Assembly (NCBI GenBank): GCA_015709575.1
Contig: CP054190.1
Location: forward strand, 1,982,616 to 2,046,615
Origin: Planctomycetia bacterium
GTDB taxonomy: Bacteria > Planctomycetota > Phycisphaerae > UBA1845 > Fen-1342
Direction: 5' to 3'
Length of the DNA: 64,000 nucleotides
The translations under genes were made by a program, and so were the position numbers. Within the stretch, counting starts at the first letter, position 1. Each line of letters opens with the position of its first letter. This document shows, piece by piece, positions 62,832 through 64,000 of this stretch. The notes under the pieces were generated by a model. The model was not told where the DNA came from, ran no database searches, and was given only the letters and a program-made list of their open reading frames with translations.

Positions 62832-63617
62832 CTACCACGCCGCATCCGGCTCAAGCTGAAACACCTCGCTCAACTCGGCGTGCACAGCGGCGAAGCCTGG
62901 CTGGTGGCGCCCGGCCCGGCCTGCCGGCGGTGCGGACGCGGCGCGCGGGCTGACGCGAAGGGATATTCCGCCGGCCGCGGCGACGCGCTCCAGAGATTCT
63001 TTCCAACGCTCGAACATCCGAGGATCCGACAAAATCACCCCCGCCGCCTCGAGATCCGACACGCCGGGCGTCGGTTCAAAGAGGTCCGCCGCGGGCGTGC
63101 TCAGACGATCCACCGCCGCCTGCAGCCTGCCCCGCGAATCAGCATTTCCCTTTCCCAACCGCACGATCCACGCGTCCGAATGCGCCGCGTGAATGCGCTC
63201 CTCGGCGGCGATTCGGGTGGCCAGCGCCTTTAGCGGCGCGAAGTTTGATCCGCACAACCGTTGCAGCCGCAGCGCGTCGAAGTGATCGCAGAACCAGCGC
63301 CGCGCGATTGCCGTGGCCCAGTCAAAATCATCCTCGATCGTGGTGATCGACGCGCAGCGATACTGCCCCGGCGCGCGACCGAACGCGATTCGGTCGGCGC
63401 TGCGGCCGTCCCACGTTGCGATGAGCTGATAGATCGCGGAGGCGTGGCCGATTTCGTCCTGCGACAGCGACGAAAACGCGATGTCCTCCTCCAGCAGCGG
63501 CGCGAGGCCAGTCCAGTCCGAATCGAGGTGGCCGAGGAAGAATTTGTCATCCGCCAGCGCGAGCAGGTACTCGGTCAACGCGGGGATCACGGCCGGCGGC
63601 GGCGTCGCTGCGCTCAC
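62832..63617 (-). CDS. paaC: Phenylacetyl-CoA epoxidase subunit PaaC
   Basis: Structural partner of the catalytic PaaA in the epoxidase that attacks the phenylacetyl-CoA ring. The ferritin-like helices are seen in ALTEYLLALADDKFFLGH, LEEDIAFSSLSQDEIGHASA and TRIAAEERIHAAHSDAWIV, with WATAIARRWFCDHFDALRL between them. Length 261 is usual. The start is one base after the paaB stop, so the genes are coupled. The C-terminus ends in a basic/acidic stretch of about 30 residues. Confidence 0.9.
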   Translation of the reverse strand: MSAATPPPAVIPALTEYLLALADDKFFLGHLDSDWTGLAPLLEEDIAFSSLSQDEIGHASAIYQLIATWDGRSADRIAFGRAPGQYRCASITTIEDDFDWATAIARRWFCDHFDALRLQRLCGSNFAPLKALATRIAAEERIHAAHSDAWIVRLGKGNADSRGRLQAAVDRLSTPAADLFEPTPGVSDLEAAGVILSDPRMFERWKESLERVAAAGGISLRVSPRAASAPPAGRAGRHQPGFAAVHAELSEVFQLEPDAAW

Positions 63618-63618
63618 G

Positions 63619-64000
63619 TCAGAACGCCTCCTTCAGGTCGTCGCGCTGATACTCGTCCACGGCCTTGGTCGCCCGGATCTTCTCCCACTTGCGGCGCACG
63701 TCTGAGTAGCCCTTGGCCTGCCGGTAACTCTGATCCGAAAGGCGGAATATCACTTCGCGGTCGCTGTCGGCTGTCAGGATCGATTCGCGCCGCACCACCC
63801 ACACCTCGACGCAGGGCTGGTCGCGCCCGTAATGCTCGCGGCCGTACTGCAGCGCCAACTCGTCGTCCGGCGCTTCGAGCGTGCCGGCGTGAACCTGCGG
63901 CTTGCCGCGTTCCGTGCGGACGAAGACCTCGTAGGCGCGCAGATCGGCGTGTGGCGGGGCGGCGAAGTCACCGCCGGATGATGGGAATTGCTGTCGTACC
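63619..64000 (-). CDS. paaB: Phenylacetyl-CoA epoxidase subunit PaaB (partial, 5' end beyond window)
   Basis: The frame is open from the window edge to TGA at 63619. The translated part reads YEVFVRTERGKPQVHAGTLE, then ALQYGREHYGRDQPCVEVWV, both typical of PaaB, which stabilises the PaaA-PaaC complex. The C-terminal half (SYRQAKGYSDVRRKWEKIRA) is longer than in a minimal PaaB. The upstream paaA is expected just outside the window. paaC follows after one base. Confidence 0.88.
   Translation of the reverse strand, partial: VRQQFPSSGGDFAAPPHADLRAYEVFVRTERGKPQVHAGTLEAPDDELALQYGREHYGRDQPCVEVWVVRRESILTADSDREVIFRLSDQSYRQAKGYSDVRRKWEKIRATKAVDEYQRDDLKEAF

Overview
The window is high-GC bacterial DNA and most likely comes from a Planctomycetota genome, perhaps of the Phycisphaerae side of the phylum. 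The grounds are a secreted carboxypeptidase ending in a planctomycete-style dockerin (repeated NNFDIDPFV), many DUF1570-type secreted metallopeptidase-like proteins, a planctomycete-type hypothetical family at 14.2 kb, and Gram-negative outer-membrane genes (lpxA, lpxC, lpxD). No rRNA or tRNA gene was found. All assignments come from reading the sequence and from family knowledge; no database search was run.

Layout. 1-2453 (minus): succinate dehydrogenase membrane and flavoprotein subunits. 2.7-4.9 kb: a Tat-exported metallophosphoesterase and a thioredoxin reductase. 4.9-7.2 kb: a non-coding patch with hairpin repeats, a decayed IS4-type transposase and a 16-copy 21-bp tandem array. 7.3-9.4 kb (minus): a 29-residue peptide gene, larB and an NAD(P)HX dehydratase. 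9.7-14.1 kb: a trans-sulfuration enzyme, purB and a short uvrC. 14.2-19.0 kb is the accessory part: a hypothetical gene broken by TAG, then on the minus strand a XamI-like type II restriction-modification pair followed by two small HTH proteins and a TIR-like protein. 19.4-26.7 kb: a propeller protein, a thioesterase, an amidase lipoprotein, hisS and a GT39-like membrane protein. 26.7-27.7 kb: an intact IS5/IS427-type element. 27.7-31.8 kb (minus): a Cys-rich protein, an HMA lipoprotein, an outer-membrane protein, purM and a metallopeptidase-like lipoprotein. 31.9-35.3 kb: carboxypeptidase and rlmN. 36-37.7 kb (minus): a TVP38, an SRPBCC and a YbjQ protein. 37.9-43.1 kb: a lipid A operon (skp-like, lpxD, fused lpxC-fabZ, lpxA, Gfo/Idh oxidoreductase). 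43-55 kb: a radical SAM protein, thiL-tsaE, an ABC-F ATPase, a MATE transporter and a large secreted protein. 55.1-57.2 kb: enoyl-CoA hydratase and a cysteine-desulfurase-like enzyme. 57.3-61.6 kb: a polyhydroxyalkanoate (PHA) locus. 62.1-64.0 kb (minus): paaB, paaC and paaD of phenylacetyl-CoA epoxidase, cut by the window end.

How the genes work together. The PHA locus is self-contained: the regulator phaR is divergent from a phasin, a small PhaE-like subunit, a class III-type PhaC and an SDR reductase. The intergenic region holds two good promoters, an 18-bp palindrome and a CTGC-N3-GCAG site. The phenylacetate genes next door would feed acyl-CoA into the same pool. The lipid A genes form one overlapping operon.

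The best candidate for an undescribed system is the compact HTH-HTH-TIR operon (14951-16316) downstream of the restriction-modification pair. The second is a short promoter-to-terminator transcript (about 61747-62040) carrying a 14-nt perfect Shine-Dalgarno sequence ahead of a 9-codon reading frame.
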